38,915 nucleotides of DNA from Deltaproteobacteria bacterium (GTDB lineage: Bacteria > Myxococcota > JACPTQ01), in the NCBI GenBank assembly GCA_016192705.1, contig JACPTQ010000059.1:1-38915 (forward strand), given 5' to 3'. Position numbers and translations under genes: made by a program. The notes under the pieces were generated by a model. That model saw only the letters and a program-made list of their open reading frames with translations, was not told the DNA's origin and ran no database searches. Numbering within the stretch: the first letter of the stretch is position 1; every line of letters starts with the position of its first letter. Positions 1-10,272 of the stretch are shown here, piece by piece.

Positions 1-3000
1 GCTCGGCGACACCGTGTCGTTCACAACAACGTCGCGATTCGCGGAGAGTGTCAAGTTGCCAGACGTGTCGAAGGCGCGGACACGAATGATCGACCCGCCG
101 AACGGGAACTTCCCGCAGAGCGACGTCGTCCCCGTCGTGTAGCCGAGAACACCCGCGCCCGCGTCGCAATCCGAGACGGCGCCCCCGTCGGGATACTCCC
201 AACGCCACATGGGCGCGGGGTCGTTGTCGTCCGCAACCGTTGGCGCCGACAGCGTCACGCGCGTCGTCGCACCCGTGCAACTTGCCAACGCGGCCCCGGG
301 AACCGTCACGGATGGCGCGACGACGTCGAGAGCACAGAGGATTTTCGATGTATCCAACGACCGGTTCCCCGCGTTATCCATGGCGGCCCAGCCGACCGGG
401 GTCAGCACCCCGACGGGAACGACGGTCGATCCCGGTGCGTCATACGACGCGACGCCACAGTTGTCGGTCGTGCTGGCGTCAAAATACTCGCGCGCCGTGA
501 CCGTCACGCTGCCGCTCGTCGCTTGGAACGAGAGATCGCAACCGGCGCCGTTCGTGACAACTTTCGGTGACCCCGCGCCGACAACGACGCCCGGCGACAG
601 CGTGACCGTTGGCGGCGCCGGCGGTGTTTGGTCGAGCAACCTGACCGTTAACCCCGCGTCGGCTGAGTTGCCGACCGCGTCGATTGCGAGGTACGGAAGG
701 ACCGTCGTCCCGAGTGGGAAGCTCGACGGCCAGCCGAGGTTCGACGCGCACGAATTCGCGGAGACTGGCCGCCAACACTCGGTCACCGGCATAGAATCGT
801 CCGTGACCCGCGTTGTCGGCGCCGCCATCCCGCTCGGTGACGCGCACGTCGAACTCGCCGCGACCGTCAACTCGTAAGGCGTGGTGCAGCTTTGACCCGC
901 GGGCGGCGTGTCGCACGTCTTCACAATCGACGGCGGCGTCGTATCGGACCCACTCGACCTTCCCAATGCGCTCGACGGCACCAGGGCGCGCGTCAGGCCG
1001 CACGTCGTCGCTTCCCATTCGAGACGGATCGACCCCGTTCCCTGATAGTTGAACATCCCGACGCCAAACGTGTGCCAGCCCTTCGAGAACCGGCGCGTCG
1101 TGCGTTGCTCGACGGCGGCCGACTCGATTGTCCAACCCATGGACGTGCCAAGGTCGTCGAACATAATGGCGGAGCCATCGCGCGCGGTCACGATGAACGT
1201 CACGTCGTTTTGATCGCAGGCGTCCGGAATGAGCACGTACCCCAAGAACACCGCCGCGTAAGAGTCGCTCGGCGTTGGCGCCGGGGGCCAGCCGCCGACG
1301 CCTTCGGTGAAATCGACCGTCGAAGCGGTGCCGATCACCACGATGTTGTCGAAAACCATATCGGACGCGTACACCGCATCTAAGGAGCCGGCCACGACTG
1401 CGGGCTCCGCGGGCGTTGTGAACGTTCGAACGGAGTCGACTGTGGTGTTTCCGCGGAGGTCCCACGCGGTGAGGCGATAGTAATAGATCGTCGACGGCGC
1501 GAGATTGTTTATCCCGAACTCCACGCTATTATCGAACTCTCGCTCGTAAACCGGTGCCAGGGCCGCCGCACCTTCGCAATGTCCGACGCACATCGTCAGC
1601 GCGCCGGGCGCCGTTCCGTAATCGACCTTTCCGAAACCGGTTTCGTTGAGCCAGGCATAACCACGCATGCCGGTCGCGTTCACGGTGTCGACGGTCACCC
1701 CGCCGATAATCGGTCCGGTGACATCCCCGAGGTTGCACGTCACCAGCCATCGGTCTGACGAAATCGGTTGCGGCGTCAGGTCGCCACGCCACGCGCAAAG
1801 TTCCTTGACTTGGAACTCGGCCATCCCCGTCGTTTCAGTTTGGCGAATCGCCATCTCCAGACTGCCCCGCGTCGAGAGACTGGCCGAGCGAGTCCCGGCC
1901 GTCGTGTCGTTTGCGATGACCGTCGGCAAAGACCCCGTCGTCCAATAAACGCCATCGTCCGTGCTGACATAGTACGTACACGCATTCGCGGTCGCCCGAT
2001 GAACCGCTGTTTTCGTCCCGAGGCCGGACGAATAGTCGTACCCAAGGCGGGTCACAAAGTTGTCGCTGTCCGTGACGCTGAAGAAATCGAAAAAGAAACC
2101 AGGGGTCGGACGGAAATTCGGGGCGGCGAGAAGGTAGGTGTCATTCCTCCCAGATGCGAGGTTCTGTCGAATCGCAGGACCGCCGCGACACCACGACTCC
2201 GCGGCTGTCGTCGATGCGGTGCACGACGTGAGTGTTGTCGAGTTGCCGTTCATGTCGGTGATGACGGCGTAGAAGTCGTACGCGGTCGCGGCCGTGAGGG
2301 CGGGCGGCGTTGCGATCGTGCGCGTCAATCGGGGCGCCGTGTCGGCGACGCTCGACCAAGAGCCCGAGGGTGAGATGCGGTAGTACATGGTCGCGGTCGT
2401 CAAGACATTCGACGTGAAGCTCATCGCGATCGAGCGGTCGGTCAACTCGTAGCCAACCGTCGTCGAACCCGGGATGCACGCGTAGACAGCGCTGGGCGGC
2501 GATGTGTAGCCGCCCGGGTCGGGGATCGTCGCAAGCCGCGCCGTCGGGATAACCTGCTTCGTGATGCCACCACACGTCGCCGACCACGAGAGCTTCATCT
2601 CGCTCGCACCTGACCCGCTTTCGACGTACGACAACGCGAACGGATGCCACCCGGTCTTGATTTCCTTCATCAGCACCGACTGCTCCGCCGTGACTTCGCC
2701 CGTGTCGAAATCGTAATTCCAATCGGTCACGAGCTTCACCTTCCCCTCGGGGTCGGCGTAGATCGTGAAGTCGCCATCGCACGGCGCGTAGAAAGCGCCG
2801 TACCATCGCGCACTCCACGCGGACGGAAGTCCCGTGATGCCGTAAGCGTCCGACGGCGGCGCGGGGTTTGTGTAAGCGAGGTCGATCGTTGAATCGAGCC
2901 GCTGCGCCTGCATCGTTGCGAAGTTCGTGTCCTTGAAGTACGTCCCAGTCGTGCCGCTGTAAGCGGTCGGTGCGCGGAATTTGTGCGTCGTTGGGTTTGT

Positions 3001-6000
3001 GATCGTCGCGGCGCCCAGGAACGAGTAACCGGCGCCAAGGATGATGTCGGCCGACGCGACGGAGAGGTCGGTTTGTTCGAGCGGATTCAAGGCGCCAAAT
3101 GACGCGCGGACGATGAAGTTTGTTGTGCCGGTCGCGATCGAGAACGGCACGGCGAAGGAGATCGACCCCGTCGAGCGCGACACCGCGTTGTCGATCGAAA
3201 CCGCGCCCGGTCCGCCAACGGTGGTCGTCTCGCCGGAACCGATTGTTCCGTCGCCATTGGTGTCGATGGCAAGTTGAATCCCTGACCAGCTCGTTGCGAG
3301 AAGGCCAATCCGATTGGCGAGCTTCACCGTGATGCCGCCCGTAATCCAGATGGGGCCGGTGCTGTTGTTCGTGAGCTTGAAGCCGAGGAGCTGCGCATTT
3401 GTCACGGCGCTTGCGGTCGCGCAAAAGGCGTTCTTTGTCGTGGGGCTGCAGCCGGAGACGTCGGAAATCGTGTGCGAGGCAAGCGCGACGGTGAGTGTCG
3501 TTGCGGGCGGTGCGGCGGTTGCCAAGTAGTGGAAACCGATATCGACCGTCGCGGAGTCGACGACACCCGCGGTGCAGGTCGACATCGCGTCCATCCCCTC
3601 GGCCGCCGCGGTCGTCGACCCGGCGTTCACGAGCGGTGAGTTTGAGAGTTGGGTGCACGCAATCTGTTTGAGGTGGAAGTCGTCGCCGGCCGGGTTGACG
3701 AATTGCGGGTCGGGGTCGCCGGGAAGTGACGACGTGCAGGTGACCGCCGCGTCGTGGTTCGAGGTGTTGCCGTTAAAGGCGTTGTAGGTGCACGGGATTG
3801 TGTAGGCGGGCTGCGTGAACGTTCCCGACGTGTAAGCGACAAAGCCGTTGACGATGCCGGTTGCCGCGCCTGTGGTGTGGCTCGCGATGGCGTTGTTGCG
3901 AATCGTAATCGTCTCGTTCCGCGTGACGCCTGGGTTCATCGGCGCAGCAGGCTCGACGCCGGTGTCCCAGTCTTGCGAGCAGGACGCGCTGCATGACGCC
4001 GTGTACGATTGGGTCCCGATGGCGTTTGAGTTTTGGTAGAACGTGTTCTCGCGGATTTCGCCGCCGCATCCCGGTTCGAGGACGACTCCGGCAAGCGTAT
4101 TCTTGTAGATCAAGTTGTTGATGACGTTCCCTTTTGCGTAAAGCTTCGCGTGAATGCCGCTGTATCCGTACGGATAGTTTCGCTTTGCGATTCCGTGTTG
4201 TCCGTTCGTCGCGATGACGTTGTTCTTGATGTTATTGCCCGACGCGCCCTTGAGCTCGATGCCACCAAGAGAATTGCCGGTGATTGTATTGCCGTCGATG
4301 GCGTTCCCCGATGCATCGCGGAAGTTGCTCGCGATGTTCGCGCTGTACCGCCCCTCGGACTCAATGGTGACGCCCGTGTACGTGTTGCCGCTGATGAGGT
4401 TGCTTAAAAATTGGTTCGATTGGCCGCCATAAAGGAAGATGCCGTGACCCGTGTTGTTCTTGATGGCGTTGTTTCGAATGGTGCTCGTGTTGACGAACCC
4501 TTCGCGGCTCGCTGATGCCGACGCACAGGTCTGCCATTTTCGCGTGTCGCCCGCGAGGTGAATGCCGCCGGTCTTCACCGTGTACGACCCCGTCGCATAG
4601 TTGAGGCAGTACGTGACCGACTCATTCACGTTTGCCGTGTTGTTGCCGTCGATGAGGTTGCCGTCGATCAGGAGGTTCGACGCGCGGCGCGCCACGATCC
4701 CGGTATACGCGTTGGCGGTGACGCGGCTTGATTTCACGGTGTAGGCGGTCGTTGTTTGGGTTGCGTCGAGATCCTTGAGCTGAATCCCGTAGGTGCCGTT
4801 GTTGTGCGAGTCGGAGCTTTGGATGGTCACGTCGGTTGCGTTACGGGCGTAAATCCCGGAATAGGTATTGGAGTACGACTCGACGCCGTCGACGATCGGA
4901 TAACTGCCGCTCAAGAGCGCGACGCCGTAACGTGCGTTGTTGTGAAAGCGCGACGCGCGAATGGTCACGTAGTTTTGGCCGACGGCAATTCCGTCGCGAT
5001 TGGTCGTGCCGACGTCGCAACCCGTCACGGTCGTGACCTGCGCTGATGTTGGGCTTCCCGTCGTGCCGACGTTGATGCCGTCGAACGACACGCCCGTAAT
5101 CCCAGTGACCGAGCAGTTCGTGACCGTGTTCGTCGTTGTGCTCAGGAGCTCGATGCCATACGTGCGAAAGTCGGTCACGGCGGTGCTGCTCAGCGAAACC
5201 GCGTCGGAATTGTAGATGCGAACGCCGTAGCCAGCGCCGCGGACGGTCGTGCGCGTGATGGTCGAATTGCTCGCGCTCTCGATGTAGAGGCCGTACGTAG
5301 TTCCCGAGCCGCCGGTCATGTCGACGGTCGTGTCGGCGTAGGTGCCGCTCGCGGAGCCGGTCGTCCAGATTCCAAAAGTGACGGCCGCGCCTGTGATGCG
5401 GTTGTTCGAGAACGATTGCCCCGTGCCCGTGTAGTAGTTTCGAATCCCGTGGTACGCGTTGTTGACGACGTTGTTTGAGATGGTGTTCGTCGCGCCCGCT
5501 GAGTCGAGGTAGATGCCGATGTCAGCCGTCGAATTCGTGAGGGTGATCGTGTTGCCGGTCACGGTGTTGTTCGTGGCGGTCGCGCTCTTGACGAGAATGC
5601 CGTACTTCACAACCGCGGCGCTCCCCGAAATCACGTTGTTTTTAATCGTGTTGTTCGCGCCCTCGAGTTGGATTCCCGCGTACCAGCCGGATGTCGGAAC
5701 CGCGATCGTAAAGCCGTCGATTTGGATGTGGTTTCGAGGGCCGAGGTACATGGTGCTTTGAGTGGAACCAGCCCCGACGTTCACGGCGCCGGATGTGCAG
5801 CCGCCGAGGACGCCCGATGATTGCGTACACGTGGTGTCCGCGATGAATTTGATTGGGTTGATCGGCGTTCCAGACGCCAGTGGTGCACCGCTCGGCGCGG
5901 CATAGGTGCCAGGTACGACGTAGACGATGTCGCCCGACTGAGCGATGTTGAACGCTTTCGAGAGCGTCGCCCAAGGCGCGGTCAGCGTCCCGGGGTTCAC

Positions 6001-8397
6001 GTCGCTTCCGCTTGTCGCGTGAACCCAGTAGATCTTCTGAATGGGCGATGTGATGTTGAGTTGGTACGCTCCGCTCGCTGAATAGTTACCGTCAATCGCA
6101 ATCGCGACCTGCTGCCCAAACGCGAGGTCGACCTGAACGCGCGATTGCACGCCGGCGGTGTCGTCGTTGCAGCCGAGAACGGCGCCGCCGCAGCTCCCGT
6201 TATCGAGGACCGAAAGGACCGTGTTGAACGCGGAGCCGAACGTGTCGAAGGTGTACGTGCCTGCGGCCGGTGCGGTCCAACGGAAGATTTTGTCGGGTGT
6301 GGCGTTGTACGAGTAGTAGCAAGTTGGGTGCATCGACGTCGTCCCGCCGGTCGTTGTCCCGACGGCAACCCCGGCGCCCGTCGCGGTTCCGAGGTCGGTC
6401 ATTGGGCAGTTCGGTCCCTGGATGTTGAGCTGGAAGCTGCCGTCGCTTGACCACGAATAGCGACCGTCGACAAAGATATAGACAACCTGTCCGGCCGTGA
6501 GCGACGCAGTCGCGCGCGCGGCGTACCAGTCGTATGGATCGCTCTGCGAGCTGCCGTTCCCCGCACAAACGATCTCCGCGCCCGTGCAACTTGTGTTTCG
6601 AAGGTAAACCGCCGAAACGATCGATGCCGACGGATCGCCCATCGAGTCGAACGAGTAGGCCCCCGTCGCCGGCGCCGTCCACTTGTAAACTCTCTCCTTT
6701 CGATTCGACCCTGCATTGCAAGACCCCTCGTTGTTGCTGAACCCGTCCAAGGTTGTTCCCGCGACGACCGCCATTCCCGTAGCCGACCCCAGGTCCGCGT
6801 CCTCGCACCCCATCGCGGTGATATTGAGCTGAAAGTTCCCGCTCGCCGTCCCCGCCCCATCGACGACAATGTAGAAAACCTGACCCGACACGACGCCCAT
6901 CTGAACCTTCGATTGCGATCCGGTGTCGTTGTCGTTGCACGCGACCGCGGCGCCAGAGCATGAACCTGAACGGACGTGGAGCACGGTGTCGAAGTTTGTC
7001 CCGGCGCCGATCGTGTCGAATTTGTAGGTCCCTGTTGTCGGCGCCGTCCACTTAAAGACCTTTTCTTTTGCGGCGCCACCGCCGCACGTACCGGCCAGGT
7101 TATTCGCACCGTCGGCCGTGGTCCCCGTTGCGACCGATGGACCGACGGCTGAGACGAGATCGGTCGCCGCGCTGCAAGTCGTCGGTCCCACAACGTTGAG
7201 CTGGTAGGTCCCGCTCGCCGAGTAGTTACCGTCAATCGCGATGGCGACCACTTGCGAGGCGGCCAACGTCACCGAGACCTGCGACTGCAGGGACGTCCCA
7301 GTGTTGTCGCTACATCCTAAAATGGCCCCCCCGGGGCTCCCGTCGTTGTAGGCCGTGAGAACGGTGTTAAACGCCGACCCAAACGAGTCGAACGAGTAAG
7401 TTCCCGCCGCGGGCGCGGTCCACTTGAACACCTTGTCGGGCGTTGCGTTGTACGAGTAATAGCAAGTCGGGTGCGTCGACGTCGTGCCACCAGCGGTGGT
7501 TCCCGAAGCGACGTTCGACCCCAGGGCCGATCCGAGGTCCGTCATCGGTCCAGTCGGTCCCTGAATGTTGAGTTGGAAGCTGCCGTCGCTTGACCACGAA
7601 TAGCGACCGTCGATGACAACCGCAATGGTTTGTCCAGCGGTGAGGGGGGCGGTCGCCCGCGCAGCGTACCAGTCGTATGGATCGCTCTGCGAGCTGGCGT
7701 TTCCCGCACAAACGATCTCCGCGCCCGTGCAACTTGTGTTTCGAAGGTAAACCGCCGAAACGATCGATGCCGACGGATCGCCCATCGTGTCGAACGAGTA
7801 AGCCCCCGTCGCCGGCGCCGTCCAAAGGTAGACTTTCTCCTTTCGGCTCGACCCGCCGTTGCAGGAGCCTTCGAAAATGCTTGATCCATCGGTCGTCGTC
7901 GAGGTCACGACCGCGATGCCCGTCGCGCTTCCAAGATTCGCGTGCGCGCAGCCGCTATTGGCGATGTTGAGCACGAAAGTACCGGTCGCGGTGCCCGCGC
8001 CGTCAATGACAATCATGACCGTTTGGCCACCCAAGAGAGAAACCGACACACGCGACTGCGTTCCGGCGCCGTTGTCGTCGCACCCGAGCGGGGAGCCACC
8101 GCACGTCACATCCTGCACGTAAATGACGGTGTCGAACGTCGACCCGACGGTGTCGAACGTGTAGGTCGCCGTCGCGGGCGCGGTCCAGCGGAACATCCGG
8201 TCGGGCGCCGAGCCGCCACCGCACGAACCGGCGTACGAATTCGCCTGGCCGACCGTCGTGTTGTACGGAGCCCCGACGAGGTTGCTCCCCACAGCCGAGC
8301 CGAGGTCGAGGTCAGGGCAGTTGCCCGCCCGTGCCTTGGACGCCACAACCAATAACGCGCAAACGACCCCCGCAACGGGAACAAGTTTCGCTCTCAC
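1..8397 (-). CDS. giant secreted multidomain repeat protein, C-terminus off the left edge
   Basis: One frame is open from a GTG at 8397 to base 1 (2799 residues, no stop). The GTG is preceded by AGGAGG at good spacing and starts a signal peptide (MRAKLVPVAGVV... ending about residue 24). Residues 28-785 hold six PPC-like beta-sandwich repeats of about 125 residues (each with a WTAP..TGTY.FDT motif and a VIDG motif). Residues about 788-1566 form a right-handed beta-helix like NosD/DUF1565 (HATSGSDVNPGT, then many N-N/G-I turns). A PA14-like domain follows near 1834-1943, FN3-like pieces near 1983-2057 and 2283-2323, a second PA14-like domain near 2343-2476, and hyalin (HYR) repeats from about 2503 (e.g. 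FPFG..IRVRAFDTSGN, DNAGNR). Such domains bind sugars or mediate adhesion; surface or extracellular location is inferred. Any C-terminal anchor or sorting signal lies outside the window. Confidence 0.9.
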   Translation of the reverse strand, partial: MRAKLVPVAGVVCALLVVASKARAGNCPDLDLGSAVGSNLVGAPYNTTVGQANSYAGSCGGGSAPDRMFRWTAPATATYTFDTVGSTFDTVIYVQDVTCGGSPLGCDDNGAGTQSRVSVSLLGGQTVMIVIDGAGTATGTFVLNIANSGCAHANLGSATGIAVVTSTTTDGSSIFEGSCNGGSSRKEKVYLWTAPATGAYSFDTMGDPSASIVSAVYLRNTSCTGAEIVCAGNASSQSDPYDWYAARATAPLTAGQTIAVVIDGRYSWSSDGSFQLNIQGPTGPMTDLGSALGSNVASGTTAGGTTSTHPTCYYSYNATPDKVFKWTAPAAGTYSFDSFGSAFNTVLTAYNDGSPGGAILGCSDNTGTSLQSQVSVTLAASQVVAIAIDGNYSASGTYQLNVVGPTTCSAATDLVSAVGPSVATGTTADGANNLAGTCGGGAAKEKVFKWTAPTTGTYKFDTIGAGTNFDTVLHVRSGSCSGAAVACNDNDTGSQSKVQMGVVSGQVFYIVVDGAGTASGNFQLNITAMGCEDADLGSATGMAVVAGTTLDGFSNNEGSCNAGSNRKERVYKWTAPATGAYSFDSMGDPSASIVSAVYLRNTSCTGAEIVCAGNGSSQSDPYDWYAARATASLTAGQVVYIFVDGRYSWSSDGSFQLNIQGPNCPMTDLGTATGAGVAVGTTTGGTTSMHPTCYYSYNATPDKIFRWTAPAAGTYTFDTFGSAFNTVLSVLDNGSCGGAVLGCNDDTAGVQSRVQVDLAFGQQVAIAIDGNYSASGAYQLNITSPIQKIYWVHATSGSDVNPGTLTAPWATLSKAFNIAQSGDIVYVVPGTYAAPSGAPLASGTPINPIKFIADTTCTQSSGVLGGCTSGAVNVGAGSTQSTMYLGPRNHIQIDGFTIAVPTSGWYAGIQLEGANNTIKNNVISGSAAVVKYGILVKSATATNNTVTGNTITLTNSTADIGIYLDSAGATNTISNNVVNNAYHGIRNYYTGTGQSFSNNRITGAAVTFGIWTTGSASGTYADTTVDMTGGSGTTYGLYIESASNSTITRTTVRGAGYGVRIYNSDAVSLSSTAVTDFRTYGIELLSTTTNTVTNCSVTGITGVSFDGINVGTTGSPTSAQVTTVTGCDVGTTNRDGIAVGQNYVTIRASRFHNNARYGVALLSGSYPIVDGVESYSNTYSGIYARNATDVTIQSSDSHNNGTYGIQLKDLDATQTTTAYTVKSSRVTANAYTGIVARRASNLLIDGNLIDGNNTANVNESVTYCLNYATGSYTVKTGGIHLAGDTRKWQTCASASASREGFVNTSTIRNNAIKNNTGHGIFLYGGQSNQFLSNLISGNTYTGVTIESEGRYSANIASNFRDASGNAIDGNTITGNSLGGIELKGASGNNIKNNVIATNGQHGIAKRNYPYGYSGIHAKLYAKGNVINNLIYKNTLAGVVLEPGCGGEIRENTFYQNSNAIGTQSYTASCSASCSQDWDTGVEPAAPMNPGVTRNETITIRNNAIASHTTGAATGIVNGFVAYTSGTFTQPAYTIPCTYNAFNGNTSNHDAAVTCTSSLPGDPDPQFVNPAGDDFHLKQIACTQLSNSPLVNAGSTTAAAEGMDAMSTCTAGVVDSATVDIGFHYLATAAPPATTLTVALASHTISDVSGCSPTTKNAFCATASAVTNAQLLGFKLTNNSTGPIWITGGITVKLANRIGLLATSWSGIQLAIDTNGDGTIGSGETTTVGGPGAVSIDNAVSRSTGSISFAVPFSIATGTTNFIVRASFGALNPLEQTDLSVASADIILGAGYSFLGAATITNPTTHKFRAPTAYSGTTGTYFKDTNFATMQAQRLDSTIDLAYTNPAPPSDAYGITGLPSAWSARWYGAFYAPCDGDFTIYADPEGKVKLVTDWNYDFDTGEVTAEQSVLMKEIKTGWHPFALSYVESGSGASEMKLSWSATCGGITKQVIPTARLATIPDPGGYTSPPSAVYACIPGSTTVGYELTDRSIAMSFTSNVLTTATMYYRISPSGSWSSVADTAPRLTRTIATPPALTAATAYDFYAVITDMNGNSTTLTSCTASTTAAESWCRGGPAIRQNLASGRNDTYLLAAPNFRPTPGFFFDFFSVTDSDNFVTRLGYDYSSGLGTKTAVHRATANACTYYVSTDDGVYWTTGSLPTVIANDTTAGTRSASLSTRGSLEMAIRQTETTGMAEFQVKELCAWRGDLTPQPISSDRWLVTCNLGDVTGPIIGGVTVDTVNATGMRGYAWLNETGFGKVDYGTAPGALTMCVGHCEGAAALAPVYEREFDNSVEFGINNLAPSTIYYYRLTAWDLRGNTTVDSVRTFTTPAEPAVVAGSLDAVYASDMVFDNIVVIGTASTVDFTEGVGGWPPAPTPSDSYAAVFLGYVLIPDACDQNDVTFIVTARDGSAIMFDDLGTSMGWTIESAAVEQRTTRRFSKGWHTFGVGMFNYQGTGSIRLEWEATTCGLTRALVPSSALGRSSGSDTTPPSIVKTCDTPPAGQSCTTPYELTVAASSTCASPSGMAAPTTRVTDDSMPVTECWRPVSANSCASNLGWPSSFPLGTTVLPYLAIDAVGNSADAGLTVRLLDQTPPAPPTVTLSPGVVVGAGSPKVVTNGAGCDLSFQATSGSVTVTAREYFDASTTDNCGVASYDAPGSTVVPVGVLTPVGWAAMDNAGNRSLDTSKILCALDVVAPSVTVPGAALASCTGATTRVTLSAPTVADDNDPAPMWRWEYPDGGAVSDCDAGAGVLGYTTGTTSLCGKFPFGGSIIRVRAFDTSGNLTLSANRDVVVNDTVSPS
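6031..8316 (-). repeat. two 1143-bp units, each three PPC-like repeats, in tandem
   Basis: The six N-terminal repeats of the giant protein are not a simple array: repeat 1 resembles 4, 2 resembles 5 and 3 resembles 6. The spacing is 1143 bp (381 codons; units about 7174-8316 and 6031-7173). Repeats 2 and 5 are nearly identical over about 150 bp (7671-7823 versus 6530-6682), sharing the residues SIVSAVYLRNTSCTGAEIVC. This points to a fairly recent duplication of a three-repeat block. The exact ends of the units are approximate. Confidence 0.85.
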
Positions 8398-8445
8398 GTT
8401 CCCTCCTGAAAAAAAATGAAACGGGCCCCAGGACTCCTACCATCG

Positions 8446-8474
8446 ATTATTCGATCCCAAAACTTGCTTTGCAA
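8446..8474 (-). promoter_or_regulatory. candidate sigma70-type promoter of the giant repeat protein
   Basis: On the minus strand TTGCAA (8474-8469) and AATAAT (8451-8446) are separated by 17 nt, about 50 nt upstream of the GTG at 8397. The match is by eye. The segment 8398-8561 is the shared upstream region of two divergent genes. Confidence 0.5.
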
Positions 8475-8561
8475 CCGATTGGCCTCATTTTTTTTCTTAA
8501 CGTAGGTGATTGTGCGTTGATGGTGGGACGTGGCATGATCAGTCGAGAAGCGGGGTGAGCG

Positions 8562-10094
8562 ATGCGCGATAGAATCCTTCTCGTTGGTTTTGTTGCTGGC
8601 GCTGTGATTGCGAGTGGCGCCGAGGCGAACGATCGTTTGCCGAAGCGACTCCAGAAGCCGTTCACGATCGCGATGGGCGAGGCGCGCGCGTATGCGAATT
8701 ACATTCTTGAGAAGGTGTGGAAACCGAAAATCGCGGAGCTGAAAGCGAAAGAGAAAGACCCGAAGAAACTGCGCGACCTGACGTACGACATGGTCGACGA
8801 GATCGTGCACATCGTGCTGCCGTACGGAAAGAAGCTTGTCGACGACGTTGTGTTTGGGACGGGGTCGACGCACTTAAAGATTACGATGCCCGAGCGTGGG
8901 CACAAGCTTGAAAAGAAGTTGGCGTTGTCGGGGCGTGGGCTGAGTGGCGGCGAGGGTGGAGGTGGAGGCGGCGGATCGAATCCAGGCGAAATCGTCAAGG
9001 ATGCGATCATGCAGGTTGGCGGCGCGCAGGAGCGCGAGCTAAACGATCGGCTTGAGCAGGCGCTCCTTGAGGATTGGGAAGACCACGTCCAGCGCGAGGT
9101 TGAGGGGCGCGTGGGGTTGCCGGTCGAAGGGCGTCCGCGCAATTGGACGCGGCCGCTGACGGCGCAGTACGAGGGTGTTTATTCGGGCAAGGGGATGTCG
9201 CGCGAGGAGGTTCAACGGTTTACGTACTGGTGGCTGCGGAAGAAACAGCGGCTGCAACTCGCGTACATGGGCACAACGATGTCACACGAGCAGATCGACG
9301 CGGCGCGCGATAAGGGCGACGTTTGGTCGCTGACGTCGGCGATTTCGCATGAGGCATGGGCGCAGAATCGACTGCGCATGGATTTCAAGTGGGGCTGGTT
9401 CAACTGGGAGGTTGACCGGCGGCGGATTCGGCGGCGCATGGACCAGGACACAGCGGCGGCAACGTGGGCACTCGCGAAGCTCGTGAAGGAGCTATCGGGG
9501 CCCGAGACGCAGAAAGAGGCCGAGAAGTTTTTGAACGATCGGCTTGCGAAGATGTTCGAGAAGGGGGAGATGCGGAAGAAGGCCGAAGAGTATCCGCAGA
9601 CGAGCAAGGAGCTTCAGGACGCGACGAAGAAGGTGCTCGACGAGGCCGACCCGATTTTCAATAAGGCGATGGATAAGGTGAAGTTGCCGGACGACATGAG
9701 CGACCTCGCGCGGGAGCATGGGCGACGATTTATCAAGGAGGAGCTGTCGACGGCGCATGTGCAGGCGGTGCAGCGGCAGGCGGCGCCGTATGCGGCGTTT
9801 CGACGGGTGAACGAGAAGTTGAAGGGGTGGATCGACGACGCGATGGCGAAGAACGACCCGGGGGCGATGACGGGTCGCGAGGGGGAGGCGGCGCGCGCGC
9901 GGGTTGTGGAGCAGGTGAAGAGCGAGGTGAAGCCGCTCGTTCGGGACGAGATTGAAAACGCGCTTCGCGACGCGGGGCTTGAGGAGGCGGTCCTCGATAA
10001 GAAGACGCGCGACGCGGAGATAAAGAGAATCTACGACCGGTTTGGCGTCGAAAAGATGATACGGAAAGACGTCGAGAAGCGTTTGTCGAAATAG
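8562..10094 (+). CDS. secreted, highly charged helical protein of unknown function
   Basis: 510 residues. The N-terminus (MRDRILLVGFVAGAVIASG-AEA) is a plausible Sec signal peptide with cleavage after AEA, so the product should be periplasmic or exported. The mature part is rich in Lys, Arg, Glu and Asp and looks mainly alpha-helical, with a glycine run (GGEGGGGGGG) near residue 130 that looks like a flexible hinge. No catalytic motif or known family is recognised. The start is supported by GGGGTGA just upstream of the ATG. It is divergent from the giant repeat protein and followed by a 180-nt gap and the lipoprotein gene on the same strand; no function can be derived from that context. Confidence 0.85.
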   Translation: MRDRILLVGFVAGAVIASGAEANDRLPKRLQKPFTIAMGEARAYANYILEKVWKPKIAELKAKEKDPKKLRDLTYDMVDEIVHIVLPYGKKLVDDVVFGTGSTHLKITMPERGHKLEKKLALSGRGLSGGEGGGGGGGSNPGEIVKDAIMQVGGAQERELNDRLEQALLEDWEDHVQREVEGRVGLPVEGRPRNWTRPLTAQYEGVYSGKGMSREEVQRFTYWWLRKKQRLQLAYMGTTMSHEQIDAARDKGDVWSLTSAISHEAWAQNRLRMDFKWGWFNWEVDRRRIRRRMDQDTAAATWALAKLVKELSGPETQKEAEKFLNDRLAKMFEKGEMRKKAEEYPQTSKELQDATKKVLDEADPIFNKAMDKVKLPDDMSDLAREHGRRFIKEELSTAHVQAVQRQAAPYAAFRRVNEKLKGWIDDAMAKNDPGAMTGREGEAARARVVEQVKSEVKPLVRDEIENALRDAGLEEAVLDKKTRDAEIKRIYDRFGVEKMIRKDVEKRLSK

Positions 10095-10197
10095 GTCAGC
10101 CGGCTTTTTGTCAGCATCTTTTTGGCGACCGAACTAACGCGGTCAACGAACATTTTTCTCATGTCGTGATGGCGCTTGGGCGCGCGCGACTTTTTCA

Positions 10198-10226
10198 TTG
10201 ACGCACATTGTCACACATGTTAAGGT
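10198..10226 (+). promoter_or_regulatory. candidate promoter of the 1285-residue lipoprotein gene
   Basis: TTGACG (10198-10203) is followed after 17 nt by TAAGGT (10221-10226), about 45 nt upstream of the ATG at 10273. The in-frame ATG at 10198 overlaps this -35 element, which favours 10273 as the true start. Confidence 0.5.
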
Positions 10227-10272
10227 TCCCGGCCTTTTGGGGCGGAGCATGAGGATCGTAAGGAGTAAAGCG

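Noticed and set aside
209-877. Plus-strand open frame with Thr/Val-rich translation
   Set aside because: Antisense to the hyalin repeats; the minus frame shows family motifs, this one does not.
2141-3658. 505-codon open frame on the minus strand inside the giant gene
   Set aside because: Different frame from the continuous domain-bearing frame; composition is Arg/His-rich.
10095-10120. Terminator at AGCCGGCT followed by TTTTT
   Set aside because: The palindrome has no loop and too short a stem to form a convincing hairpin.
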